From Lacrimispora sphenoides (lineage in GTDB: Bacteria > Bacillota > Clostridia > Lachnospirales > Lachnospiraceae): 64,000 nt of DNA. Each line of letters begins with the position of its first letter. Position 1 is the stretch's first letter. The stretch spans positions 2,254,001 to 2,318,000 of the forward strand of contig NZ_FOIP01000001.1 in NCBI RefSeq assembly GCF_900105215.1, in the 5' to 3' direction. Made by a program: the position numbers and the translations under genes. Positions 1 to 9,181 of the stretch are shown piece after piece. The notes below the pieces were generated by a model, which worked only from the letters and a program-made list of their open reading frames with translations, searched no databases and had not been told where the DNA came from.

Positions 1-9
1 AATTATAAA

Positions 10-2283
10 ATGCGTACGGTAAATACTTCTGTGAAAAAGAAGGATGCCATGGCCCTTGTGACCGGAAAGCCTGTGTATACCGATGACCTGGCTCCCGGAG
101 ACTGTCTCATCGTTAAAGTCTTAAGAAGCCCTCATGCCCATGCTCTGATCAAGGAGATCCATAAGGAAAAGGCGGAAAAGGTGGCTGGAATTGCCTGTAT
201 TCTGACCTATAAGGATGTTCCCCAGAAGAGATTCACCATGGCGGGTCAGTCCTATCCGGAGCCAAGTCCCTATGACAGGCTGATTCTGGACCAGAGAATG
301 CGCTTTGTGGGGGATGCGGCGGCCATTGTAGCCGGTGAGACGGAAGCTGCGGTGGACCATGCCCTGCGCCTTTTAAAAGTGGAATATGAGGTCTTGGAAC
401 CGGTACTGGATTTTAAGAAGGCAAAGGATCATCCGGTGCTAGTCCATCCGGAGGAGGACTGGCTGAGCCTCTGTCCGGTAGGTGCGGATAATAAAAGAAA
501 TTTATGTGCTACCGGAGGGGAAGAGCATGGTAACGTCGATGAGGTATTAAAGCAGTGTGATTATGTGGTGGAACAGGTCTACCATACAAAGGCGAATCAG
601 CAGGCAATGATGGAGACCTTCCGGGCCTATTCTTATCTGGACGCTTATGGACGCCTCAATATGGTGGCATCCACACAGGTTACTTTTCATGTGAGGAGAA
701 TCCTGGCTCATGCCCTGGATATTCCAAAATCCCAGATCCGCGTGATCAAGCCCAGGATCGGCGGCGGCTTCGGCGCAAAGCAGACGGTGGTGGCTGAGGT
801 ATATCCGGCAATCGTGACAATGAAGACCGGCAGGCCGGCCAAGATGATCTACAGCCGGTATGAGTCTCAAATCGCCTCTTCTCCCCGCCATGAGATGGAA
901 GTCCATGTGCGTGTGGGAGCGGATAAGAATGGAATCCTTCAGGCAATCGATGTATATACTCTGTCAAATACAGGAGCTTTTGGGGAACACGGCCCTACTA
1001 CAGTAGGTTTATCCGGACATAAATCCATACCCTTATACCGGACGCCGAAAGCCTTCCGTTTTACATATGATGTTGTTTATACTAACTACATGTCATCAGG
1101 AGCTTACAGGGGATACGGAGCAACCCAGGGAATATTTGCGGTAGAATCTGCGGTAAATGAGCTGGCGGAAAAGCTGGGAATGGATTCTGTAAAATTAAGG
1201 GAATTAAACATGGTAAAGGAAGGCGATATCATGCCTGCCTATTATGGGGAAACCTTAAACAGCTGTGCTCTGGACCGGTGTATGGCCCGCGCCAAGGAGA
1301 TGATCCGCTGGGATGAGAAGTACCCCAGGATCGACATGGGAAATGGAAAGGTGCGGGGCGTAGGCGTAGCCATGGCCATGCAGGGATCCAGCATTTCCGG
1401 CGTTGATGTGGCTTCTGTGGAGCTGCGCCTGAATGATGACGGTTTTTACACCCTTATGATCGGCGCTTCCGATATGGGAACGGGCTGTGATACCACCTTG
1501 GCCCAGGTGGCGGCTGATTGCCTGGAATGTGATCTTGATGAGATCGTGGTCCATGGAACAGATACGGATGTTTCTCCTTATGATTCCGGTTCTTATGCGT
1601 CCAGCACCATGTATTTAACCGGAATGGCTGTGGTAAAGGCCTGCAAAGAAATGCGGGAAAAGATCTTAAGAAAAGGTGCTGAGTATCTAAACTGCCCGGA
1701 GGATTCTCTGGAATTTGACGGAATGAGGGTCTACCAGCCATCGGGAGAGCTGGAAATATCCTTAAAAGATATAGGAAACAAAGTCATGTGCTTTAATGAA
1801 GATATGCTCATTGCCGGTGCCTGTCATACCTCTCCTGTATCGCCGCCTCCTTTTATGGTGGGAATGGCTGAAGTCGAAGTGGATCAGGAGACCGGAGAGG
1901 TAGAGCTTTTGGACTATGTGGCGGTTGTGGACTGCGGAACAACCATTAATCCCAATCTGGCCAGAATCCAGACCGAGGGCGGAATCGCCCAGGGCATTGG
2001 CATGGCAATGTATGAAGATATTACCTATTCTTCCAAGGGACAGATGCTGCAGAACTCCCTCATGCAGTACAAGCTTCCTACCAGGCAGGATGTAGGCGAT
2101 ATCCGGGTGGAATTTGAAAGCAGCTATGAGCCTACAGGGCCTTTTGGAGCTAAGTCCATTGGGGAGATCGTGATCAATACCCCTTCTCCTGCCATTGCAG
2201 ATGCAGTAGCCAATGCAGTCGGAGTAAGAGTAAGGGAATTGCCTGTTACGGCCGAAAAGGTGTACTGGGGCATGAAGCGGTAA
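10..2283 (+). CDS. Xanthine dehydrogenase-family molybdopterin-binding subunit
   Basis: This is the large catalytic subunit of a molybdenum hydroxylase of the xanthine dehydrogenase / aldehyde oxidase family, 757 residues, near the usual length for stand-alone subunits. Visible family motifs are the glycine-rich GGGFGAKQ around residue 250, the GAYRGYGATQG stretch around 370, and near the C-terminus PFGAKSIGE, whose Glu matches the catalytic base of the family. The enzyme would hydroxylate a purine or similar heterocycle and needs FAD and 2Fe-2S partner subunits, which are not in this window and may lie upstream. The start lies 10 bases from the window edge, so its ribosome site cannot be judged and the true start could be further upstream. 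Substrate is not determined by sequence. A strong terminator follows. Confidence 0.85.
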   Translation: MRTVNTSVKKKDAMALVTGKPVYTDDLAPGDCLIVKVLRSPHAHALIKEIHKEKAEKVAGIACILTYKDVPQKRFTMAGQSYPEPSPYDRLILDQRMRFVGDAAAIVAGETEAAVDHALRLLKVEYEVLEPVLDFKKAKDHPVLVHPEEDWLSLCPVGADNKRNLCATGGEEHGNVDEVLKQCDYVVEQVYHTKANQQAMMETFRAYSYLDAYGRLNMVASTQVTFHVRRILAHALDIPKSQIRVIKPRIGGGFGAKQTVVAEVYPAIVTMKTGRPAKMIYSRYESQIASSPRHEMEVHVRVGADKNGILQAIDVYTLSNTGAFGEHGPTTVGLSGHKSIPLYRTPKAFRFTYDVVYTNYMSSGAYRGYGATQGIFAVESAVNELAEKLGMDSVKLRELNMVKEGDIMPAYYGETLNSCALDRCMARAKEMIRWDEKYPRIDMGNGKVRGVGVAMAMQGSSISGVDVASVELRLNDDGFYTLMIGASDMGTGCDTTLAQVAADCLECDLDEIVVHGTDTDVSPYDSGSYASSTMYLTGMAVVKACKEMREKILRKGAEYLNCPEDSLEFDGMRVYQPSGELEISLKDIGNKVMCFNEDMLIAGACHTSPVSPPPFMVGMAEVEVDQETGEVELLDYVAVVDCGTTINPNLARIQTEGGIAQGIGMAMYEDITYSSKGQMLQNSLMQYKLPTRQDVGDIRVEFESSYEPTGPFGAKSIGEIVINTPSPAIADAVANAVGVRVRELPVTAEKVYWGMKR

Positions 2284-2340
2284 TAGTTCATGATCAGTGT
2301 CTGGTCTTTGCTATGGCTATAAAGAAGAGGAATAAAAGAA

Positions 2341-2376
2341 AGAACGCCGGAATTTAGAATTCCGGCGTCTTTTTTG
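2341..2376 (+). terminator. Rho-independent terminator after the molybdenum hydroxylase gene
   Basis: A near-perfect 12-bp stem (ACGCCGGAATT paired with AATTCCGGCGT) with a 3-nt loop is followed by a T run. It separates the hydroxylase from the ABC operon. Confidence 0.9.
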
Positions 2377-2503
2377 ATCTTTTTTCTTCTGAACATATAA
2401 ATAATAATTGTTGATAAAAACAATCATGTTGTGATATAAACAGATGATTGCATTGATAATAACAAGGGTGTATGATTGGGAAAGAGAAAGGAGGGAGGGA
2501 CTT

Positions 2504-3208
2504 ATGGAAGCTTTGATAAGGGCGGAAAAGATCTGCAAGGATTACGATGCAGGTGAGGTCAAGGTCCAAGCTTTAAAGCATGTGTCGTTTGAGATTCAAC
2601 GAGGGGAATTTATCGTAATTCTGGGACCAAGCGGGTCTGGGAAAAGCACCCTTTTAAATATATTAGGAGGGATTGAAACGGTTACCAGCGGAGCTGTTTA
2701 TTACGATGGTGCGCCTCTTTCCTGGGGAGATTTAAAGAGCCTTACGGCCTATCGACGGGCTCATGCCGGGTTTATCTTTCAGTTCTATAATTTAATGCCG
2801 GGACTGACTGCGCTGGAGAATGTGCAACTGGCGGCAGAGCTTTCCGAGGATCCCCTGGATCCGGAAACGCTGCTTGGGCAGGTGGGGCTTTTAGACAGGG
2901 CAAGCCATTTTCCCAGCAGGCTGTCAGGAGGGCAGCAGCAGAGGGTTGCCATTGCCAGGGCCTTGTGTAAGAATCCTGATATCCTGCTCTGCGACGAACC
3001 CACTGGGGCATTGGACAGCAGCACAGGAAGCCAGATATTAAGGCTGTTGTCGGATTTTAACAGACAGTATGAAAAGACGGTGCTTCTGATCACCCATAAT
3101 GAGAACATTGCGGGGATCGCGGACCGGGTTTTTTATTTTAAGGATGGATGTCTGGAAAAGATCCGTGTCAATGAAAGACCCTTAAAGCCGGAGGAGGTGG
3201 TCTGGTAG
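2504..3208 (+). CDS. ABC transporter ATP-binding protein (MacB/LolD-like)
   Basis: ATPase subunit of an export-type ABC system, 234 residues. Walker A GPSGSGKST lies at residues 41-49, then a Q-loop (FQFYN), the signature LSGGQQQRVAIARAL, Walker B ILLCDEPTGALD and the H-loop ITHNE. These features place it in the MacB/LolD/FtsE group rather than among importers. I chose the ATG at 2504 over an upstream in-frame ATG at 2444 because AAAGGAGGGAGGG sits just before it. Its stop codon overlaps the GTG start of the permease by one base (TAGTG), so translation is probably coupled. With the permease and adaptor downstream it forms a three-gene MacAB-like export operon; the substrate, perhaps a peptide or antimicrobial, is unknown. 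Confidence 0.93.
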   Translation: MEALIRAEKICKDYDAGEVKVQALKHVSFEIQRGEFIVILGPSGSGKSTLLNILGGIETVTSGAVYYDGAPLSWGDLKSLTAYRRAHAGFIFQFYNLMPGLTALENVQLAAELSEDPLDPETLLGQVGLLDRASHFPSRLSGGQQQRVAIARALCKNPDILLCDEPTGALDSSTGSQILRLLSDFNRQYEKTVLLITHNENIAGIADRVFYFKDGCLEKIRVNERPLKPEEVVW

Positions 3209-5553
3209 TGAAAAGCTTCCGCAAGAACGTAGTCCGGTGCGCCAGGCAAAATCCAGGGTCTTTTCTGGGGGCGGTTTTCATCATCGCCATCGGCATATTT
3301 GTCTATGTGGCCATGATGGACACCTTGAGAAACTTAGGGGATCAGGTGCAGCGTTACTATGACAGCAGTGCCATGGCTGACGTATTTGCCCAGGTTTCAG
3401 GAATCTCTGAGGTGGATCTGGAACGGTTAAAGGAGATTCCAGGGATTGAAGAGGTATCCGGGAAAATGGCCGTTGATGTAAGGCTGTTTGCTCCTTTCCA
3501 GACGGAAATCGTAACGGTGCATCTGCTGTCTTACGATCCCTCGGATTCTTTAAACAGGCTGATGTTAAAAGGGACGGGAACGGGAAAAGACAGCATTTAT
3601 CTGGGAAACCGGATGGCCGGAATATATGGATACGGAAACGGAACACCTCTCACCCTCATGATTGATGGGAAAAGCGTGAAATGTGAACTGGCCGGAACCT
3701 GTTATGGGCCGGAATACATATATGCCATTCCTCCCGGAGGAGCCATGATTCCCGATGGAGAGATTTACGACATTGCCTGCATAGAAAAAAACAGGATGGA
3801 AGAATTAACGGGAAAAAAGGATTCCATGAATGAACTGGGATTCCGGTTGGCGAAAGGTTATACCTATGAAGACGTGCGCTATCAGCTAATGGACCGTCTT
3901 TCCGGGTATGGCCTGATTTCTCTCACTTCGAAGGAAAACCAGGCCAGTTATAATATGGTACAGGGAGAGATTCATGAGCTGTATTCCATGGGAACGGTGC
4001 TTCCCGTCCTGTTTATGTCAATTTCAGTGTTCATGCTTTATGTAGTATTAAAAAAGATGATAGACAGGGACCAAAGCCTTATAGGCACTATGAAATCCTT
4101 TGGAATGAGAGACGGGGAACTGATGCTGGCATACCTTTATCAGGGAGCTGAAGTAGGGGTTTTAGGCGCTCTGGCCGGAAGTGTTCTGGCGGTTCCCTTT
4201 GGCCGTTATATGTTTTTGATGTATGTGGACTTTTTTAATCTGCCGGACACGGTTTATCACAGCTACATGAACACAAGGATAAGCGGTATGGGAATCGCGG
4301 TGGGAACCGGGCTCCTTGCAGTTTACTTAGGGGTCAGGGGAATCTTAAAGATCACTCCGGCCCAGGCCATGAGGGCAAAGGCTCCTGCTTCCGCCGGGAA
4401 TTTAAAGCTGCCCGGTTTTTTTGCCTCCAGGCTTGGCGCAATGGAAAAAATGGGCCTGCGCTCCGTGGTGAGGAATCCTTTTCGCGGATTTTTAATCATT
4501 TTGGCCATTGCATTTCCTTTTTCCATGTCTTCTGTGCTTTTTTCCTTTCGAGGAGTGGCGGATCAGATGTATTTTGATCAGTTCAGCAAGGTGCAGACCT
4601 ATGACATACAAATATCCCTGGACCGCTATGTGTCCCCCATCCGCGGGGAATCGGCAGGGGAAGGAATCAGGGGAGTGGAGAAAAGCGAAGCGGTCATCCA
4701 GAAGGCAGTGGAATTAAAACACGAAAATTTGTCGGAATTTGCCATGATTTACGGACTGAACCGGGGATCCGGCATGTGGAGGATCATGGATCTCTACGGC
4801 CGGTTTTATGATCCGCCGGAGGATGGGATTATCATAAACAGCCGGATCGCAGAAAAACTTCATCTGGTGGAAGGGGATATTATGGAAGTATCCGTCCCCG
4901 GCCTGACCGCGGAAGCGGTAAAGGTTCCGGTTAAAGCTGTCATAAAGGAGAGCCTGGGAGGCGGATGTTACATATCGGCAAAGGGTTTTTCCCGTTTTTT
5001 TGATTCTGTTCCAATGGCTGGAACCGTACTTTTAAAGGTGGAAAAGGGCAGGCTTAAGATCGTCCGGGAAGAGCTTTTAAAAACCAGCCGTGTGACTTGG
5101 ATGGTGGATACCGGACGCATCACCCAGAGCTACCAGGACATCATGGGCAGCATGATGGCAATGGTCCAGATGTTTTCCTTTATGGCTGTGGCGGCTGGAG
5201 GGATTCTCATTTATAATATTTCCATGATTAATATCAGGGAACGGATCGCAGAGCTTGGTACGTTTATCATCATGGGAGGAACGGATAAAGAGATCGGAAG
5301 GATTCTCATGTTTGAACAGGTGGTCTATTTCATTCTGGGAATTGCTTTAGGAGTATTTGGGAGTCTTGGGGTGAAATACCTTGTGGAGCATCTGGTCATA
5401 TCGGATTCCTATACCATTGAACTGGCTATACGGCCATCCTGTTATGGGATTGCATTTCTTACCTGTCTTGCAATGGCAGGGGCTTCTTTGCTGGCCCAGA
5501 CGCGGTTTGTAAGAAGGATAAGACTCACGGATATTTTAAAGGAAAGGGAGTAA
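3208..5553 (+). CDS. FtsX-family ABC transporter permease
   Basis: Membrane subunit of the MacB-like exporter, 781 residues. It has an N-terminal membrane helix (about 17-37), a large extracytoplasmic domain, a block of helices (about 265-380) carrying the first FtsX-like domain, then a second helix near 425-450, a second soluble domain, and a final FtsX block (about 655-765). This duplicated layout resembles the large two-FtsX-domain permeases of Firmicutes. The start is GTG with GAGGAGGTGG upstream, inside the end of the ATPase gene. The adaptor gene follows after 4 bases. It lacks obvious catalytic motifs; function is inferred from family and context. Confidence 0.88.
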   Translation: MKSFRKNVVRCARQNPGSFLGAVFIIAIGIFVYVAMMDTLRNLGDQVQRYYDSSAMADVFAQVSGISEVDLERLKEIPGIEEVSGKMAVDVRLFAPFQTEIVTVHLLSYDPSDSLNRLMLKGTGTGKDSIYLGNRMAGIYGYGNGTPLTLMIDGKSVKCELAGTCYGPEYIYAIPPGGAMIPDGEIYDIACIEKNRMEELTGKKDSMNELGFRLAKGYTYEDVRYQLMDRLSGYGLISLTSKENQASYNMVQGEIHELYSMGTVLPVLFMSISVFMLYVVLKKMIDRDQSLIGTMKSFGMRDGELMLAYLYQGAEVGVLGALAGSVLAVPFGRYMFLMYVDFFNLPDTVYHSYMNTRISGMGIAVGTGLLAVYLGVRGILKITPAQAMRAKAPASAGNLKLPGFFASRLGAMEKMGLRSVVRNPFRGFLIILAIAFPFSMSSVLFSFRGVADQMYFDQFSKVQTYDIQISLDRYVSPIRGESAGEGIRGVEKSEAVIQKAVELKHENLSEFAMIYGLNRGSGMWRIMDLYGRFYDPPEDGIIINSRIAEKLHLVEGDIMEVSVPGLTAEAVKVPVKAVIKESLGGGCYISAKGFSRFFDSVPMAGTVLLKVEKGRLKIVREELLKTSRVTWMVDTGRITQSYQDIMGSMMAMVQMFSFMAVAAGGILIYNISMINIRERIAELGTFIIMGGTDKEIGRILMFEQVVYFILGIALGVFGSLGVKYLVEHLVISDSYTIELAIRPSCYGIAFLTCLAMAGASLLAQTRFVRRIRLTDILKERE

Positions 5554-5557
5554 GCTT

Positions 5558-6889
5558 ATGAAGATCCGAATGGATGGCAGGAAAAAGAAATTATGCTTTC
5601 TGGCTGCAGGGATTGCCCTTGCTCTTATCATAGGGAATACTGCAGTGAAAAGTTTTAGGGGGACCCCGGTGCAAACTGCGGTGGCTTCTTATGAAGCGGT
5701 AGAAGACCGTTATACGGAGGAAGGGACCATTACGGCAGGAGGGGAGTACCGCCTGGTTTCAGAGGCATCAGGACCGGTTAAAGAAGTTAAGGTCAGGGAA
5801 AATGATGGTGTGAAGGCAGGAGATATCCTGTTTACCGTTGATGACAGGGATTTATTGCAAGAAAAATCACTTTGTGAAAGTGCTCTGGCAGGGTATCAGG
5901 CTAAACTGGAGCAGAGCCGGATCGGTCAGGTGATGACGTCATCGCCTCAGGAATATCTGGATTCCATAAGAGCGGAAGTGTCGGCAAAGGAGGCGGATTA
6001 CCAGGCTGCAAAAACTCTAATTGATGCTTCCCAGTCACTGTATTCGGCCGGCAGTATCTCCAGAGTCGAGTGGGAGAAAGACAGGGCTTCTTATGAATAT
6101 GCCTCTCTGGCATGGGAGCAGGCAAAGAGCCGGTATGAGGAGAGCCGCCGGTTTTTAGAGAGCTTAAAGGCGGGAGGCATTGATGAGACAACCATAAATG
6201 GAAGATTTTATGATAGCGTGGAAGAACAGCTAAGGGCCCAGATCAAATCCCAGGAAACGACAATGGAACAATTGGATGACAAGTTAAAAAAGTGTGTGGT
6301 GACTGCAGACAGAGATGGGATCATCACATCTCTTCCAGTCAAGGATATGTCCTACATACAGGCAGGGGAAACTGCCGTGAGCATTAGCGGGCGGGGTAAG
6401 ATCCAGGCAGAGTCTGACGTGCTTACCAGCATTGCGCCCTACCTTACTCCAGGAGATAAGGTGACGGTGATCCTGCAGCTTAGGAATCAGGATCAGATGT
6501 ACGGCGGAACCATAAGCCAGGTCTATGACTATGCGGCCAAAGGGACCTCTGCCCTGGGAATGGATGAATACAGGGTACATGTGAAGATCGACATGGATGA
6601 GAACACAGAACTGGAAGGAAAGGAAGGGTATGGGGCCAACATTCGTTTTACCCTGTATCAGGGAGAACATAAGCTGGTGATTCCATCCAGCGCTGTTTTC
6701 CAACTTGATGACCAAAATTATGTGTTTGTAATCAAAAACGGAAAAGCAGAAAAGCTTCCGGTGGTAGTCGAATACAAAACCTCAGCCCAGGCGGTTATAA
6801 AGGAAGGCCTGGCTGAGGGGCAGAAAGTCATTGATCATGTGGATTCAGAAGAAATCTATGAAGGGGCAAAGGTATATGCCGGTTCATAG
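5558..6889 (+). CDS. HlyD/MacA-type efflux adaptor (membrane fusion protein)
   Basis: Adaptor of 443 residues with one N-terminal membrane anchor (about 12-28) and an extracytoplasmic body. The lipoyl-like half-motifs flank a long helical hairpin rich in Glu, Gln and Lys (about 100-245), followed by beta-barrel domains, as in MacA/HlyD/YknX proteins. In Gram-positives such adaptors work with MacB-like permeases at the outer face of the membrane. It starts 4 bases after the permease stop with AAGGAAAGGGAG as ribosome site, and a strong terminator closes the operon. The pairing with the preceding ATPase and permease is the main evidence for a tripartite export function. Confidence 0.88.
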   Translation: MKIRMDGRKKKLCFLAAGIALALIIGNTAVKSFRGTPVQTAVASYEAVEDRYTEEGTITAGGEYRLVSEASGPVKEVKVRENDGVKAGDILFTVDDRDLLQEKSLCESALAGYQAKLEQSRIGQVMTSSPQEYLDSIRAEVSAKEADYQAAKTLIDASQSLYSAGSISRVEWEKDRASYEYASLAWEQAKSRYEESRRFLESLKAGGIDETTINGRFYDSVEEQLRAQIKSQETTMEQLDDKLKKCVVTADRDGIITSLPVKDMSYIQAGETAVSISGRGKIQAESDVLTSIAPYLTPGDKVTVILQLRNQDQMYGGTISQVYDYAAKGTSALGMDEYRVHVKIDMDENTELEGKEGYGANIRFTLYQGEHKLVIPSSAVFQLDDQNYVFVIKNGKAEKLPVVVEYKTSAQAVIKEGLAEGQKVIDHVDSEEIYEGAKVYAGS

Positions 6890-6902
6890 ATTCTAAAGAA
6901 TA

Positions 6903-6945
6903 AAGGGGCGGCAGCATGGAGTATCCCATGCTGCCGCCCTTTTTA
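6903..6945. terminator. Terminator between the ABC operon and the convergent cell-wall-binding gene
   Basis: A very stable stem (GGGCGGCAGCATG / CATGCTGCCGCCC) with flanking A and T runs. It can end the plus-strand ABC operon and, given the A run on its left side, probably also the minus-strand gene that ends at 6953. Confidence 0.9.
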
Positions 6946-6952
6946 TATGGAT

Positions 6953-8371
6953 TTATTTAATCTTATCGTAGCTGGATTCTTTGATGGATCCGTCGCTGTT
7001 GGTCTTGTAGTATTTACCGTCGCCATCCTGAATGTTTGTCTTGCTCTTTGCAAGCTTTCCGCTTGTTCCGACTAAGTACTCTTTCTCATTGTATTCCACT
7101 ACTTTATATTTTTCATCTTTGTCAGCTTTGATCAGTCTTCCCTGTACGTAGATGCTGTCATCAGTGATGGAATTGTAGCCGGCACCCTTGTTGCTTCCAG
7201 CCTTGCGGAAGTTGTAGGTGTATTTCTCGCCGTCAATATCAATGGTTGTCTTGCCGGTTGACATAGCGCCTTCCTTAGGAGATGTTCCGAAGTAGTAAAC
7301 CTCTGCGGCATCATCTGCTGCTGGGAAATCGCTTTCTGTTTCGATCTCATCGTAGGTTGCAATGGTCTTACCTGATTCAAAGGTCAGCTTATAAAGACCC
7401 TGAAGCATTTCGCCCTTTTCGTTGAACGCATAGCTTAAACCGTTAATGGACTTGATCTGGCTTGTTGTCAGCTGTCCGCTTGTGGAAGCGTAGAACCAGT
7501 ATTCTGTATCGTCATCATAAGCTTCCTGATCAAGCTCTGGTCCTGGAACAGTCTTGAACCAGCCTTTTGCAAGCCAGCACTGTTCTGGGAGATTGTAATA
7601 TTGGTTTGCATTGCTTGCTGTTGAAGCGGATGCCATTTCATACCACTCGGATTCAGCAGCACCGTTTTCATTGAAGCGGTATTTTTGGCCGTTGATGGTT
7701 TTGGTGGTATCTTTAACCTTCTTGCCGTTGGTACCGAAATAGAACCAGTAAGCTCCGTCAAAGTTGTCTTTTTCATTCTCTGAATCTTCTACTTCGACTG
7801 ATTTCCAGCCATTTGCCTGAGCACCGTCAGAGGAATCGCCTAAGTAATAGGTTCCGTCCTTCCAAGCGTCGTCTCCGGTCTGGCGTGTGGAGTCATCATT
7901 GACCCAGCCAAACAGCATTCTGCCTTCTGAATCAAAGGAATAGTTATGGGACTCTCCGTTAGCAACCTTTATGGATTTAAAGGAAGTCTTGCCGGAAGTA
8001 GGAGCTTTAAAAGCTTTTCCGTTGCTTCCAAAGTAGTACCAATAAGTATCAGGAGCATCTTCTTCATCCTGGTCGGCGGTAACTTCACGCCATTCATTTG
8101 TAACCATGGCTCCTGATGAATTTACATAATAGTAATTGTCATCGGATTCGATTAAGCTGCTGGTTGTCATCTCGCCGTCTTCGTTAAGATAGAACCAGTT
8201 GTCTCCGGATTTGCGCCAGGACTCGGTAGATAAGTCTCCGTTGGAGTCGTAGTATACCCAGGTGTCATTTTCCTGTGCCCAACCCTGTGCGGCGAAGGAG
8301 GTCATGGATGCACCTATGGTAAAAATCGCTGCAGCGCAGGGAATAAGCCATCTAAGTTTCTGTTTTCTCAT
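6953..8371 (-). CDS. Secreted cell-wall-binding repeat protein
   Basis: A 472-residue exported protein. A signal peptide (basic MRKQKLR, hydrophobic core, ASMTSFAA end) is followed almost entirely by choline-binding-like repeats of about 20 residues with the pattern W-x-Y-Y/F-x-x-x-G-x-(M/A), such as GDNWFYLNEDGEM. No catalytic domain is visible, so it is likely a surface or wall-associated binding protein rather than an autolysin. Later repeats are degenerate and carry acidic inserts. The ribosome site AAAGGAGAAC lies before the start. The leader upstream contains a terminator-like hairpin on the same strand (8586-8622), which may attenuate expression. The ligand is unknown: teichoic acid choline is not established for this lineage. 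Confidence 0.85.
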   Translation of the reverse strand: MRKQKLRWLIPCAAAIFTIGASMTSFAAQGWAQENDTWVYYDSNGDLSTESWRKSGDNWFYLNEDGEMTTSSLIESDDNYYYVNSSGAMVTNEWREVTADQDEEDAPDTYWYYFGSNGKAFKAPTSGKTSFKSIKVANGESHNYSFDSEGRMLFGWVNDDSTRQTGDDAWKDGTYYLGDSSDGAQANGWKSVEVEDSENEKDNFDGAYWFYFGTNGKKVKDTTKTINGQKYRFNENGAAESEWYEMASASTASNANQYYNLPEQCWLAKGWFKTVPGPELDQEAYDDDTEYWFYASTSGQLTTSQIKSINGLSYAFNEKGEMLQGLYKLTFESGKTIATYDEIETESDFPAADDAAEVYYFGTSPKEGAMSTGKTTIDIDGEKYTYNFRKAGSNKGAGYNSITDDSIYVQGRLIKADKDEKYKVVEYNEKEYLVGTSGKLAKSKTNIQDGDGKYYKTNSDGSIKESSYDKIK

Positions 8372-8722
8372 GTTTGTTCTCCTTTCATAAGAACCCTTTT
8401 TGTTAACTTTGTCAGCAGGTCTTGCTGATGGAATGACTTTAAACCATGGAGTAGGTCTAAGGTCAAGTGATGTAAAAAAGGCGTAAGAATGCGTAAGAAA
8501 AGTCGGAGAATTTAAGAAAACCGTAATCTCACCATATTCTGGAAGCTATTCCTGAGGCTGGAAATAGAGGGCGAAAAAGTGCAGAAAAATAAAAAAAAGA
8601 GAGACAGGAATTCCTATCTCTCATGCAATAATCATACCACAAAATTGACTTTTTTTCAAGTCTTGTAATTCTGTTCTGTCTGGAGTAAACTTTGTATTTA
8701 TCAGAAGATTGGAGGGTTTATT
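8372..8722. other. Divergent intergenic region between the cell-wall-binding gene and the DUF6323-like pair
   Basis: About 350 bases without a convincing gene. It contains the 5' leader of the minus-strand wall protein, a hairpin with a long A run on its left (a minus-strand terminator shape) and, near 8645, an AT-rich stretch likely to hold the plus-strand promoter. No clear consensus -35/-10 pair could be fixed. Confidence 0.6.
8586..8622 (-). terminator. Terminator-like hairpin in the leader of the cell-wall-binding gene
   Basis: Read on the minus strand, GAGAGATAGGAATTCCTGTCTCTC forms a palindromic stem (24 nt, 8599-8622) followed by a run of eight Ts. It lies about 230 bases upstream of the wall-protein start, with no recognised minus-strand gene before it, so it may be an attenuator or end a small RNA. 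Function is inferred. Confidence 0.55.
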
Positions 8723-9181
8723 ATGGATGATGGGAAGTGGCTACAGACTGCAAACGATGGTTTTCAGATTGCCAGGGTAAAAGCGGCCAATGATTATACA
8801 AAAAAGTTTGGCCTGGTTTTAACGGATGAGGAGGCTTCTCTGCTGATCGGGGAGAGGAAAGATGCATTAAAGGAACAGGAACGGGTGGAGTTCGGGGAGG
8901 GCATCCTTCCGAAACTGATTTTTGCATTTTGTGATTCCCCGTATATTTATCAGGATAATTATATGGATTCCCTGGGAAGACTTCAGGATATGTTCTACCT
9001 TTATAAAAATGAATCATTGGATGAAATTACTGATGATGAACTGATTGAATTCATGAAGAACCAATTTGACGGACCGTGCCAGGGTTCTCTTGATCATCTG
9101 GAGGATACTGGATTGGAGGCTTTTGCCAGACGCATCCGCTCTGGATCAGATCTGTATGAGGAAGAAGACGATGAGTTTTGA
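8723..9181 (+). CDS. DUF6323-like hypothetical protein
   Basis: A soluble, acidic protein of 152 residues with no signal peptide or membrane segment, ending in an acidic tail (EEEDDEF). I recall this kind of protein being annotated as DUF6323 and sitting beside a DUF6179 protein in Lachnospiraceae; the assignment is from memory of the pair, not from a search. It starts after GGAGG at 8711-8715. The next gene starts 11 bases inside its 3' end, so the two are probably translationally coupled and work together. No catalytic motif is recognisable. Confidence 0.7.
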   Translation: MDDGKWLQTANDGFQIARVKAANDYTKKFGLVLTDEEASLLIGERKDALKEQERVEFGEGILPKLIFAFCDSPYIYQDNYMDSLGRLQDMFYLYKNESLDEITDDELIEFMKNQFDGPCQGSLDHLEDTGLEAFARRIRSGSDLYEEEDDEF

